DNA of 64,000 bases from Pseudopedobacter alpinus. Lineage in GTDB: Bacteria; Bacteroidota; Bacteroidia; Sphingobacteriales; Sphingobacteriaceae. Shown here piece after piece: positions 24,173-32,070 of the stretch. The translations under genes and the position numbers were made by a program. Under the pieces are notes generated by a model, which was given only the letters and a program-made list of their open reading frames with translations, did not search any database and was not told the origin of the DNA. The stretch's first letter is position 1; each line of letters starts with the position of its first letter. The DNA is taken from assembly GCF_042684645.1 (NCBI RefSeq), contig NZ_JBHULV010000008.1:310001-374000 (forward strand), written 5' to 3'.

Positions 24173-27100
24173 CTAAATCGCCATTTCTAAAATATTTGCA
24201 CCTACACTTTCTTCTAAAATCTTTTTTACTTCTGGTTTGCAAGAACCACAGCCCATACCAGCACCTGATGCCGAACAAAGTGCAGAAAACTCATTGCAAC
24301 CGCCATTAATTTTAGCTCTAATATTATCTGCACCCACATTATTACAACTACAAACTAATTTACCTAAAACAGGCTCGGCAGTTTTTCCGCTACGTAAAAG
24401 TTGCATTCGCTTATCGCTGAGTTCAATTTTATTTGAAATCAGTTCTTTAAATTCTAAAAATTCAGTTTTATCACCAATTAAAATAGCACCAACCAATTTA
24501 TCTTGATGGATGATACATTTTTTGTAGTAACGTTTTGCTTTATCTATAAAAACAATCTCCTCATAAGAACTATCCGGACATTCTGGCAAACCAATACTGC
24601 ATAAATCGAACCCGTGAATTTTAATAATATTCATTAATGCGCTGCCTTGATAAACGCTAGCAATATCTCCGTTTAAAAAGTTTGCTGCAATATGTGCTTG
24701 CTGTTCTGCAGCGGTTGTAATTCCGTATAAATCACCTTTAAATTCTGCTATCTCGCCAATGGCAAAAATAGATGCATCGCTAGTTACTAATCTTTCATTT
24801 ACTACAACGCCACGTTTACATTCTAAGCCGCAATCTTTTGCTAATTCTAAATTTGGAGTAGTACCGATAGCTAAAATAACCGCATCGCAGTTAATTCTTC
24901 GCCCGCTTTTTAAACCAATACCTGTTAATTTACTTCTTCCATAATAAAGTTGAACTTCATCGTTAAAATAAATATCGCAACCTTGATCTACCATTTCTTC
25001 ATACAAAAGCTGACTGCCTAAAGCGTCTAATTGCTTTTGCATAAACTTAGAACTCCTTTGTATAATGGTAATTCTTACACCAATTTCTCGTAAAGAAGCC
25101 GCCATCTCTAAACCCAATAAACCACCACCATAAATGGCAACATGCGCATTTTTTGGAATATGTTGGATAAAACTATCGGCATCTGTACGGCTACGCATGG
25201 TAAAAATACCCGGCAAAGAAGGGATATTTTTTGGAACAGAAGCTCTGCTTCCTGTTGCTAAAACCAATACATCGTAAGGTGTTTTTTTACCGTAAGCATC
25301 AACCACATATTTTTCTTGGCGGTTGATTTTTTCAATACCTAAACCACGATGCATTCTGATTTTATAATCAGGTTCTTCCTCATCCGTCATTTTCACCAAT
25401 TGCTCCCATTTTTGCTCACCGCTAATGTAATCGGGCAACATTACTCGGTTATAAAATGGAAAATTTTCTTTGCTAAAAATGGTAATTTCATCGTCTTTAT
25501 TAACCTCTCGATAAGATTTGACAAAGCCATAAGCACCTGCACCTGCACCAATAATTACTATGCGTTGTTGTGGTTTTTTATATATTTCTACACTAACTGC
25601 ACAATATTTAAAATCTGGTTCTTTAGAAATTGGATCTAACTGATCACTGGTAATATTATTTGCTCGGTTTAAATCACTACCTAAAATTTTACCCCAGTGC
25701 ATCGGTAAAAAAACAACTCCAGTTTTAACGCTACTGGTAATTTTAGCTTTTACCATTACCTCGCCTCGCCTAGATTTAATTAAAGCAACATCATTTTCGT
25801 TAATTCCTAATAAAGCCGCATCTAAAGGATGAATTTCTAAAAAAGCATCTTTAATATGTTGGTTAAGCTTGTTTACTTTTCCTGTTTTGCTACGGGTATG
25901 CCATTGATCGCGGATACGACCTGTTGTTAAAATAAAAGGAAAATCGCTGTTAGGTAATTCACTGGTTAAAGTATCATCAACCGGATGAATAATTGCTTTT
26001 TTTGATGGCGTATAAAAGATTTTATCCTCAAATAAACGGTTAACGCTTTTTCCTTTTTTATAAGGCCATTGTACACTTCTTTCTTTTTTAAGGATGCTGT
26101 AATTTAAGCCTGTAATATCGATATTGGTGTTAGCTGTTAATTTGGTATGTTCAATAAAAATTTCCTCAGCATTTTTATAATCAAAACCCGGATAATTCAT
26201 TTTTTGAGCGAAACGGCAAATGATTTCCGCATCTGGTAATGCTTCGCCGGGTGCATCAACTATTTTAGGCAAATAGGTAATTCTGCGTTCGGAGTTGGTC
26301 ATTGTTCCTTCTTTTTCTGCCCAACCTGCCGCTGGTAAAATCACATCGGCGTAAGCTAAAGTTTCTGGCTTATTGCTGATTTCTTGAACTACTACAAACT
26401 TCGCTTTCTTTAAAGCAGCATCTGCCAAACGGGCATTTGGTAAACTTGTGAGAGGATTTGTGCATAAAATCCAAATGGCTTTTAAACTTCCATCATTTAA
26501 AGCATCCATCATTTCGGTTGCTGTTAAACCTGGTTTTTCGTTGATTTCTTTTCCGCCCCAAAAATCTTGCACTTCTTTACGATGTAAAGGATTATTCAAA
26601 TTTCTGTGAGCTGGCAAAAGGTTTGATAAGCCACCGACTTCACGGCCGCCCATTGCATTTGGCTGCCCGGTTAACGAAAAAGGACCTGCACCCGGCTTTC
26701 CAATTTGACCTGTAATTAAATTCAAATTAATTAAACTCAGGTTTTTATTAGTTCCAACGGCACTCTGGTTTAATCCCATTGTCCACATGGTAATAAAACC
26801 TTTTGCTTCGCCAATATATTTGGCAGCTAAACGTATTTCGCTAGGTTCTAAGCCACAAATTGCAGCAGCTTCTACCAAAGTTTTTAGAAAAACAGATTCT
26901 TTATAAGCTTCGTAACCTTGTGCATAATTGGCAATAAAATCAGTGTCAATAGCTCCATTTTCTATTAGTAACCTGCCAATTGCATTGTTTAAAACCACAT
27001 CAGTGCCGGGGTTTAATTGCAAATGTAAATCGGCAATAGCAACAGAATCTGTAGCTCTTGGGTCAACCACTATTATTTTTGTGTTTGGATTTTTAGCCTT

Positions 27101-27685
27101 ATGTGCTTCTACTCTTCTCCATAAAATGGGATGGCACCAAGCCGGATTTGCACCGGTAACATAAAAACAATCTGCTAATTCAATATCATCATAGCAAACT
27201 GGTACACTGTCTTCTCCTAAGGTCATTTTGTAGCCAACTACGGCACTACTCATACATAAACGAGAGTTGGTATCTATGTTATTGCTCCCAATAAATCCTT
27301 TTATCAATTTATTGATGACATAATACTCCTCGGTTAGGCATTGCCCCGAAGCATAAAACGCTACCGAGTTAGGGCCGTATTTATCAATAAAAGTTTTAAA
27401 AACTGCAGCTGTACGATTTAGTGCCTCATCCCAACTTACTTTTTGCAAGGGCATATTTTTATTATAACGCATTTGCGGATGCAGCAACCTATCGCTTTTA
27501 TCATTTACCGTATAATGTAAATTCATGCCTTTACTGCAAAGCATGCCTTTGCTAGATGGGTGACTTTCATCACCTTTTAAGCTTAAAATATTGTTTTTAT
27601 CTTTTCCCACAACTACGCCACAACCCACACCGCAATAGCTGCAAGTAGATAATTGAGCGGTAGATTTTAAATGTGGATTTATCAT
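24173..27685 (-). CDS. nasA: Assimilatory nitrate reductase fused to FAD/NADH and [2Fe-2S] modules
   Basis: A 1170-residue cytoplasmic enzyme reducing nitrate to nitrite. Residues 1-690 or so are a molybdopterin oxidoreductase with an N-terminal [4Fe-4S] site (C15, C18, C22, C50) and a C-terminal molydopterin-dinucleotide-binding part (TTGRIRDQWHTRSKTGK). From about 706 a pyridine-nucleotide-disulfide-type FAD domain follows (RIVIIGAGAGAYG, second site VAIYGGGLLGLEMA). From about 1108 comes a BFD-like [2Fe-2S] domain (CSCNNVG, then GCGSCKPEV). In many bacteria these are separate NasA and NasB/C-type subunits, so this chain appears self-sufficient for NADH oxidation. Start ATG at 27685. NarK lies 31 bases upstream. 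Confidence 0.93.
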   Translation of the reverse strand: MINPHLKSTAQLSTCSYCGVGCGVVVGKDKNNILSLKGDESHPSSKGMLCSKGMNLHYTVNDKSDRLLHPQMRYNKNMPLQKVSWDEALNRTAAVFKTFIDKYGPNSVAFYASGQCLTEEYYVINKLIKGFIGSNNIDTNSRLCMSSAVVGYKMTLGEDSVPVCYDDIELADCFYVTGANPAWCHPILWRRVEAHKAKNPNTKIIVVDPRATDSVAIADLHLQLNPGTDVVLNNAIGRLLIENGAIDTDFIANYAQGYEAYKESVFLKTLVEAAAICGLEPSEIRLAAKYIGEAKGFITMWTMGLNQSAVGTNKNLSLINLNLITGQIGKPGAGPFSLTGQPNAMGGREVGGLSNLLPAHRNLNNPLHRKEVQDFWGGKEINEKPGLTATEMMDALNDGSLKAIWILCTNPLTSLPNARLADAALKKAKFVVVQEISNKPETLAYADVILPAAGWAEKEGTMTNSERRITYLPKIVDAPGEALPDAEIICRFAQKMNYPGFDYKNAEEIFIEHTKLTANTNIDITGLNYSILKKERSVQWPYKKGKSVNRLFEDKIFYTPSKKAIIHPVDDTLTSELPNSDFPFILTTGRIRDQWHTRSKTGKVNKLNQHIKDAFLEIHPLDAALLGINENDVALIKSRRGEVMVKAKITSSVKTGVVFLPMHWGKILGSDLNRANNITSDQLDPISKEPDFKYCAVSVEIYKKPQQRIVIIGAGAGAYGFVKSYREVNKDDEITIFSKENFPFYNRVMLPDYISGEQKWEQLVKMTDEEEPDYKIRMHRGLGIEKINRQEKYVVDAYGKKTPYDVLVLATGSRASVPKNIPSLPGIFTMRSRTDADSFIQHIPKNAHVAIYGGGLLGLEMAASLREIGVRITIIQRSSKFMQKQLDALGSQLLYEEMVDQGCDIYFNDEVQLYYGRSKLTGIGLKSGRRINCDAVILAIGTTPNLELAKDCGLECKRGVVVNERLVTSDASIFAIGEIAEFKGDLYGITTAAEQQAHIAANFLNGDIASVYQGSALMNIIKIHGFDLCSIGLPECPDSSYEEIVFIDKAKRYYKKCIIHQDKLVGAILIGDKTEFLEFKELISNKIELSDKRMQLLRSGKTAEPVLGKLVCSCNNVGADNIRAKINGGCNEFSALCSASGAGMGCGSCKPEVKKILEESVGANILEMAI

Positions 27686-27716
27686 GTTTAATAGGTTTTA
27701 TAAATATTAACTGAAA

Positions 27717-29018
27717 TTATTTTGACATGTTTAGCGCTAAATCTTCTACTTTTTCTTTTGATGTGGAGCCGATGAATTTAGTGATGAATATAATTACTGA
27801 AACCGCAATAATGGTATAGCCAATATATTCGAAGGCTTGTACATAAGTAATTGTTTCTGATTTAAACAAGAAGCCGAAAGCCATGCCTCCAATATTACCA
27901 CCAGCACCTACAACGCCACTTATTAGGCCTACGTTTTTATCATTTATAAACGGAACGATGCCATAAGTAGCTCCATTAGCCATTTTTAAGAATAGTGCAA
28001 AAGAAACCATTGATATTATTGCAAATACAAATGAACCAGCATGAGCAAATAATAATACACCGCAACCTTCTAAAAGTAACATCAATGCCAATAAAGTGCC
28101 TTTACCTTTCATCCCGAATTTACCACCTATTTTATCAGAAACAATTCCGCCCAATGCTCTTGCAAAAAGATTCATAAAACCAAATGCGCCAGCCCAAAAA
28201 CCTGCACTACTTTGTGATAAACCAAAAGAATCTACAAAGTGTAAAGAAGCTACGTTATCAAAAGTAATTTCCATTCCAAAGCACATGGCGTAAGCCAAGG
28301 TTAAAGCCCAAACTCTCCAATCTGCCAATACCTTCCAATCTGTTTTTTTTGCCTCTGCTTTTGAGTGACCAATTTCATCAAAATTGCCTTTTGGAGTGTC
28401 TTTAGTATATTTCCAATAGATAAAAGCGGTTATCAGCATCATTAATCCTGGAAAAATCATGGCGTATCTCCAAGCTTGTGCATCGGTATAACCAAAACCT
28501 ACAATAGCTGCAAAAATAACCGGCATAACCATATTGGTAACACCGCCACCTAAATTACCCCAACCACCTGTTACTGCGTTTGCTGTTCCTTTAATATTTG
28601 GCGCAAACATGATAGAAGTATGGTATTGTGTAATAACAAACGAAGCTCCTATTACCCCAATAGCTAGTCTGAAAAGAATAAAAGTCTCGTAACTATGAGC
28701 TAAACCCACCAAAAAAACTGGTAAAGAACCTAAAATCAATAACCAAACGGCTGTTTTACGTGGTCCAAAAATATCACACAGTTTTCCAATAACTAGGCGG
28801 GCAATAATAGTTGCCGATACAGATGCAATAATGATATTACCAATTTGAGCTTTTGATAAACCCATTTCGGCTCTTATGGTGGGCATTAATGGTGCTAAAC
28901 CAAACCATCCGAAAAAGCACACAAAAAACATGAGCCATGTGATATGGAAAGTTCGCATTTGAACTCCTTTAAAAGAGAAGATATTTAATTTATGTAGAGG
29001 TTGATTGTTAGTTTCCAT
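27717..29018 (-). CDS. narK: Nitrate/nitrite MFS transporter (NarK/NasA type)
   Basis: A 433-residue inner-membrane carrier of the nitrate-nitrite porter family. The N-terminal FHITWLMFFVCFFGWFGLAP and the glycine-rich nitrate signatures GGWGNLGGGVTNMVMP and GAGGNIGGMAFGFLF are visible. It imports nitrate for the reductase encoded just downstream and lies between the outer-membrane porin gene and the reductase gene on the leftward strand. Confidence 0.93.
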   Translation of the reverse strand: METNNQPLHKLNIFSFKGVQMRTFHITWLMFFVCFFGWFGLAPLMPTIRAEMGLSKAQIGNIIIASVSATIIARLVIGKLCDIFGPRKTAVWLLILGSLPVFLVGLAHSYETFILFRLAIGVIGASFVITQYHTSIMFAPNIKGTANAVTGGWGNLGGGVTNMVMPVIFAAIVGFGYTDAQAWRYAMIFPGLMMLITAFIYWKYTKDTPKGNFDEIGHSKAEAKKTDWKVLADWRVWALTLAYAMCFGMEITFDNVASLHFVDSFGLSQSSAGFWAGAFGFMNLFARALGGIVSDKIGGKFGMKGKGTLLALMLLLEGCGVLLFAHAGSFVFAIISMVSFALFLKMANGATYGIVPFINDKNVGLISGVVGAGGNIGGMAFGFLFKSETITYVQAFEYIGYTIIAVSVIIFITKFIGSTSKEKVEDLALNMSK

Positions 29019-29048
29019 GCGTTTAAAGTTTAAAGAGTGACAAAAAAA

Positions 29049-30320
29049 TTAAATAAATGTTGGTGAAAAAGTGATCATTGTCCAAGCCCATTGGTTTGGC
29101 CCTTTATTGATTGAGCTTTTTATAGCATCCATAGTTTTTGTAGAAAACAAATGAGAATAACCCAATTTGAAATTTACTCCAGAATATACATTTAGGGTAT
29201 AAACTACATCAACTTCTTGCCCTAAAGAACTTGAAAGTTTTGTGGTACCAGCAAAAACATTAACAGGGGTGTTAAATTGATGGATATTTAAAAGAATTAA
29301 AGATTTTTTGCCGGTTTTAAATTTGGTGTTTAGGTAAATGTCTATTAAGCCAGTAGTTCTGCCACCTTGGCCAAAACTGTTGCCAACATAAAAATAATCC
29401 ATATAACCGTAGAATTTATGGTTTGTACCAAAGGCTGGATCAAAGGCATTTTCATCAACCGAGGTTGATTTTGTTCCAGACAAGTAATCTGCCCCAAGCT
29501 CTGGGCTTGCAAATGCTTTGGGCAATGCAGCGCTAAAAGACAATAAATAAGCGCTAACGTATTTGCTTGCGGTGGTTTTTCCAGTTTGATAAAAAGCTTC
29601 TTCATGCAAAGCAATTTGCCCAACTTTTTGTTCTGCATACAAACCAAATGTTTGTTTAAATGCAGTTGTTGAATCTGTTTTCTGACGGCCATCGTTCAAA
29701 AAAAGAAAAGAGAGTTTTCCGCCTTTATAATCTTTGTGCAACCATAAGTATTGCATGGTTTTATAATTGGCTGTTCCGTTATAAAAAGTGCTACTCAATT
29801 TTGTTGGTTCTACCCCAATATTTTGATTAAACGCTGCGCCAACATCCATTGTAAAACCTAAGGAATCTTTGTAGGTAAACTTTAACACATCGTGACTTCT
29901 GCTTTGCTGCGCCCAATCTAAAACACCTAGAAAACGTTCGTTATCATAGTTTAAACCTTGACGCCCAATTTTCATTGACCATTTTTTATCAAATTGATAT
30001 TTGCCATAGGCTTCAAAAACGTTGAAAAGCGCAGGGTCCGATTTATAAATTTGTGCGGTTGCACCCCAAGTTCTTATATCTTGAAAAGAAACTTTAAAGC
30101 TTAATTTTTCTTTTGTATAACCGAAGTTTAAGCGTGTTCTTTGTTCTACAAAAAAAGCTGGAGAACTTGTTGAGGTATTTAATGTTTTAAAACCGTTGCG
30201 GAATTCGGCTCTTGGTCTAATTTCTCCTGAAAGAGAAAATTGCGCATTTGCGTTTGTTAAACTGATACCTGAAATTAAAAAAATTAGAAGAGTTCGTGGG
30301 AGTTTAAATTTTCGATACAT
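29049..30320 (-). CDS. Alginate-export-family outer-membrane porin
   Basis: A 423-residue beta-barrel protein with a signal peptide ending ANAQF, alternating-residue strands throughout and a start (SLSGEIRPRAEFRNGF) like the alginate export family of outer-membrane channels. It ends in TFSPTFI, with a C-terminal aromatic residue near the end, as expected for barrel insertion. It heads the leftward operon ahead of narK and nasA. I infer it passes nitrate or nitrite across the outer membrane. Alginate export itself is unlikely here. Confidence 0.8.
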   Translation of the reverse strand: MYRKFKLPRTLLIFLISGISLTNANAQFSLSGEIRPRAEFRNGFKTLNTSTSSPAFFVEQRTRLNFGYTKEKLSFKVSFQDIRTWGATAQIYKSDPALFNVFEAYGKYQFDKKWSMKIGRQGLNYDNERFLGVLDWAQQSRSHDVLKFTYKDSLGFTMDVGAAFNQNIGVEPTKLSSTFYNGTANYKTMQYLWLHKDYKGGKLSFLFLNDGRQKTDSTTAFKQTFGLYAEQKVGQIALHEEAFYQTGKTTASKYVSAYLLSFSAALPKAFASPELGADYLSGTKSTSVDENAFDPAFGTNHKFYGYMDYFYVGNSFGQGGRTTGLIDIYLNTKFKTGKKSLILLNIHQFNTPVNVFAGTTKLSSSLGQEVDVVYTLNVYSGVNFKLGYSHLFSTKTMDAIKSSINKGPNQWAWTMITFSPTFI

Positions 30321-30357
30321 TTGATGAGTTTTAAGTTGAACGATTTGAGACTAGTTG

Positions 30358-30388
30358 ACCCCATTTCAGACTGCAATCTGAGTGGGGT
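30358..30388. promoter_or_regulatory. Hairpin in the 5' leader of the porin-nitrate operon
   Basis: ACCCCA and TCAGA pair with TCTGA and TGGGGT around CTGCAA, with small internal bulges, and a T-run follows on the + strand. On the leftward transcript it would be a leader structure 38 bases before the porin start. On the + strand it has terminator form, although no rightward gene ends here. Confidence 0.5.
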
Positions 30389-30481
30389 TTTTTCTTTTGC
30401 TAATTTTTGTATTTTTTAAATCATCTTTTTTGGTTCTTTTTTTTAATAAATATATTAAACATCATGTAATTTTATATTATT

Positions 30482-30553
30482 AATATCAATTTTTGTGAAA
30501 AAATGTTATTTATGTTAAAATATTGATATTTTTTAATCAAAATATCAATATTT
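30482..30553. promoter_or_regulatory. AATATCAAT half-sites with a perfect 15-bp inverted repeat
   Basis: Three copies of the 9-mer AATATCAAT/ATTGATATT lie at 30482-30490, 30522-30530 and 30541-30549. The last two are the cores of a perfect 15-bp inverted repeat (30518-30532 and 30539-30553, 6-base spacer). The site lies between the nitrate operon and the Crp/Fnr gene. The half-site includes TTGAT, the FNR-type core, but the spacing differs from the classical TTGAT-N4-ATCAA. Confidence 0.55.
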
Positions 30554-30786
30554 ATTTATAAAATATTTGTTAAATTGTATTATTTGCAATAAAAAAGACT
30601 CTTTTTAAATTAAATTGACTTTGATTTTTAATGTTTATGTAATTTTTTAGTATCTATAATGCATATTTATAAATCTTTTTACGATTTTTATGAAAAATTT
30701 AAAAGTTTTTATTGTTATTTCATGAGATAATTAGTGTTTAATCTTAATGATAGATCAGTTAAAAGTTTTTTCACTAAAGAAAAGAG

Positions 30787-31482
30787 ATGAAATTAAGCAA
30801 AAAGAAATACGGAATTGAAAATTGCTACCTCAGTAATCACTGTTTGCCAGAGTGGTTGCCTGCTATAGAAGCCAACAAGAAAATATACGAAGTAAAAAAA
30901 GGTGAACTTGTTTTTAAGGAAGGTGAGCCAGTAGAAGGTATTTATTTTGTTTATTCTGGCAAATTAAAGGTTCATAAAAAGTGGGCTTCTGATAAGGAGC
31001 TGATTTTACGCTTTGCTACGGATGGTAAAATACTTGGTCATAGGGGTTTATCAACCAATAATACAAACTATCCTATTTCTGCAACAGCATTAGAAAATTC
31101 TGTTGTTTGCTATATAGATATGAATTTTTTTCATTGCACTTTAAAGGTAAATACAAAATTTGCTTATAAGCTTTTAATGTTTTTTGCTGATGAATTGCAA
31201 GAATCTGAAAGAAAAATGAGAAATATTGCTCACATGTCTGTAAAAGGTAGGTTAGCACAAACATTAATATCATTTAAAAACCAGTTTGGTGTTAATGAAG
31301 ATGGTTCCTTAGCGTTAGAATTATCTAAACAAGATGTATCTTCATATATAGGAGCTACTTACGAAACTCTGTTTAGAATATTGAACGAGTTAATAGAGGA
31401 AAAAGCAATTGAAGTTTCAAAAAGGAGTATTAAAATACTTGATTTAGCTAAAGTTGAGGATTTAGCCACAAGAGAAATTTAG
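30787..31482 (+). CDS. Crp/Fnr family transcriptional regulator
   Basis: A 231-residue regulator. A cyclic-nucleotide-binding-like sensor domain covers about residues 25-140 (KKGELVFKEGEPVEGIYFVYSGKLKV). A winged helix covers about 150-220, with recognition helix VSSYIGATYETLFRIL. E193 and R197 sit where the DNA-contacting Glu and Arg of Crp and Fnr are. Cysteines at 13, 19, 108 and 117 could in principle bind a cluster, but the spacing is not that of E. coli Fnr. It lies inside the nitrate/nitrite island, divergent from the porin-narK-nasA operon, and is probably its regulator. A purine-rich AAAGAG precedes the ATG. Confidence 0.9.
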   Translation: MKLSKKKYGIENCYLSNHCLPEWLPAIEANKKIYEVKKGELVFKEGEPVEGIYFVYSGKLKVHKKWASDKELILRFATDGKILGHRGLSTNNTNYPISATALENSVVCYIDMNFFHCTLKVNTKFAYKLLMFFADELQESERKMRNIAHMSVKGRLAQTLISFKNQFGVNEDGSLALELSKQDVSSYIGATYETLFRILNELIEEKAIEVSKRSIKILDLAKVEDLATREI

Positions 31483-31487
31483 GTTAT

Positions 31488-31522
31488 AAAAGAGGCTGTT
31501 TTACTCAAAATTGGCCTCTTTT
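31488..31522. terminator. Bidirectional terminator between crp/fnr and nirD
   Basis: AAAAGAGGC (31488-31496) pairs with GCCTCTTTT (31514-31522), 9 bp perfect, with A/T runs on both sides. It serves the convergent Crp/Fnr and nirD transcripts. Confidence 0.85.
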
Positions 31523-31534
31523 ATTTGTGTAAGC

Positions 31535-31915
31535 TCAATTAAGTTTTAAATAAACTCGCCCATTTATAATAATAACAGGGTAGGTTTCAATTTTGTAGTC
31601 ATCCCCACTTAAGCATTCTCCGCTTTTTAAAGAAAATGTTTTTTTATGGAAAGGGCAGGCAACTTTTGGTTCACAATCATGTCCAGCACTGCCAATCATA
31701 CCCCGAGATAATGCCATTTGTTGTTTATGCGGACAAAGATTTTGCGTTGCATACCATTCTTTATTTCTGGTAAAGTTAAAAATTGCTATTTGTGTGTCTT
31801 GGTATTTCACACAAGCGCCACCATTTTCTGGTACGTCATCAGTATAGCAAGCAAAAAATAATCCCTCTGTTGAGGTGCTTTCTAGTTGTTTATTTAATTC
31901 TATAATCTCGCTCAT
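31535..31915 (-). CDS. nirD: Nitrite reductase (NADH) small subunit, Rieske-type
   Basis: A 126-residue single Rieske-fold protein. The [2Fe-2S] ligands are kept: C61-x-H63 (CPHKQ) and C87-x2-H90 (CPFH). It is the small subunit of assimilatory NADH nitrite reductase and is encoded downstream of nirB on the same strand, 155 bases away. The repeats in the spacer are unusual for an operon junction. Confidence 0.93.
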   Translation of the reverse strand: MSEIIELNKQLESTSTEGLFFACYTDDVPENGGACVKYQDTQIAIFNFTRNKEWYATQNLCPHKQQMALSRGMIGSAGHDCEPKVACPFHKKTFSLKSGECLSGDDYKIETYPVIIINGRVYLKLN

Positions 31916-31919
31916 GTTA

Positions 31920-32015
31920 ATTAATTAGTCAATGGTTAGTGTATTAGTTATTAGTCAATAGTGAATGGTCAATGGTTAGTTGTTAGTTATTAGTCAATGG
32001 TTAGTTCATTAGTAC
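31920..32015. repeat. Degenerate TAGTCAATGGTTAGT repeats in the nirB-nirD spacer
   Basis: TTAGTCAATGGTTAGT appears twice, near 31925 and 31990, and shorter variants (GTTAGTTATTAGTCAAT, GGTCAATGGTTAGT) lie between. The array occupies most of the nirB-nirD gap. Confidence 0.7.
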
Positions 32016-32070
32016 ATTATTTATAAGATATGGGCTTTTATTAAGTACTAATAGTAATGAACTCTAAAAT

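Larger units (their letters stand above)
30321..30786. promoter_or_regulatory. Divergent regulatory region of porin-nitrate operon and crp/fnr gene
   Basis: 466 very AT-rich bases with no gene between two divergent transcripts. They hold a leader hairpin at 30358-30388 and a cluster of AATATCAAT half-sites at 30482-30553, listed separately. No clear TANNTTTG element was found, so promoters are not placed. Confidence 0.6.

Noticed and set aside
24000..24309. Two 90-residue frames, one per strand, at the nitrate reductase end
   Set aside because: Both overlap the well-supported nasA and rubredoxin-tailed genes in other frames.
29345..29692. 115-codon leftward frame
   Set aside because: Same strand but out of frame inside the porin gene. 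Composition is low-complexity and no domain is seen.
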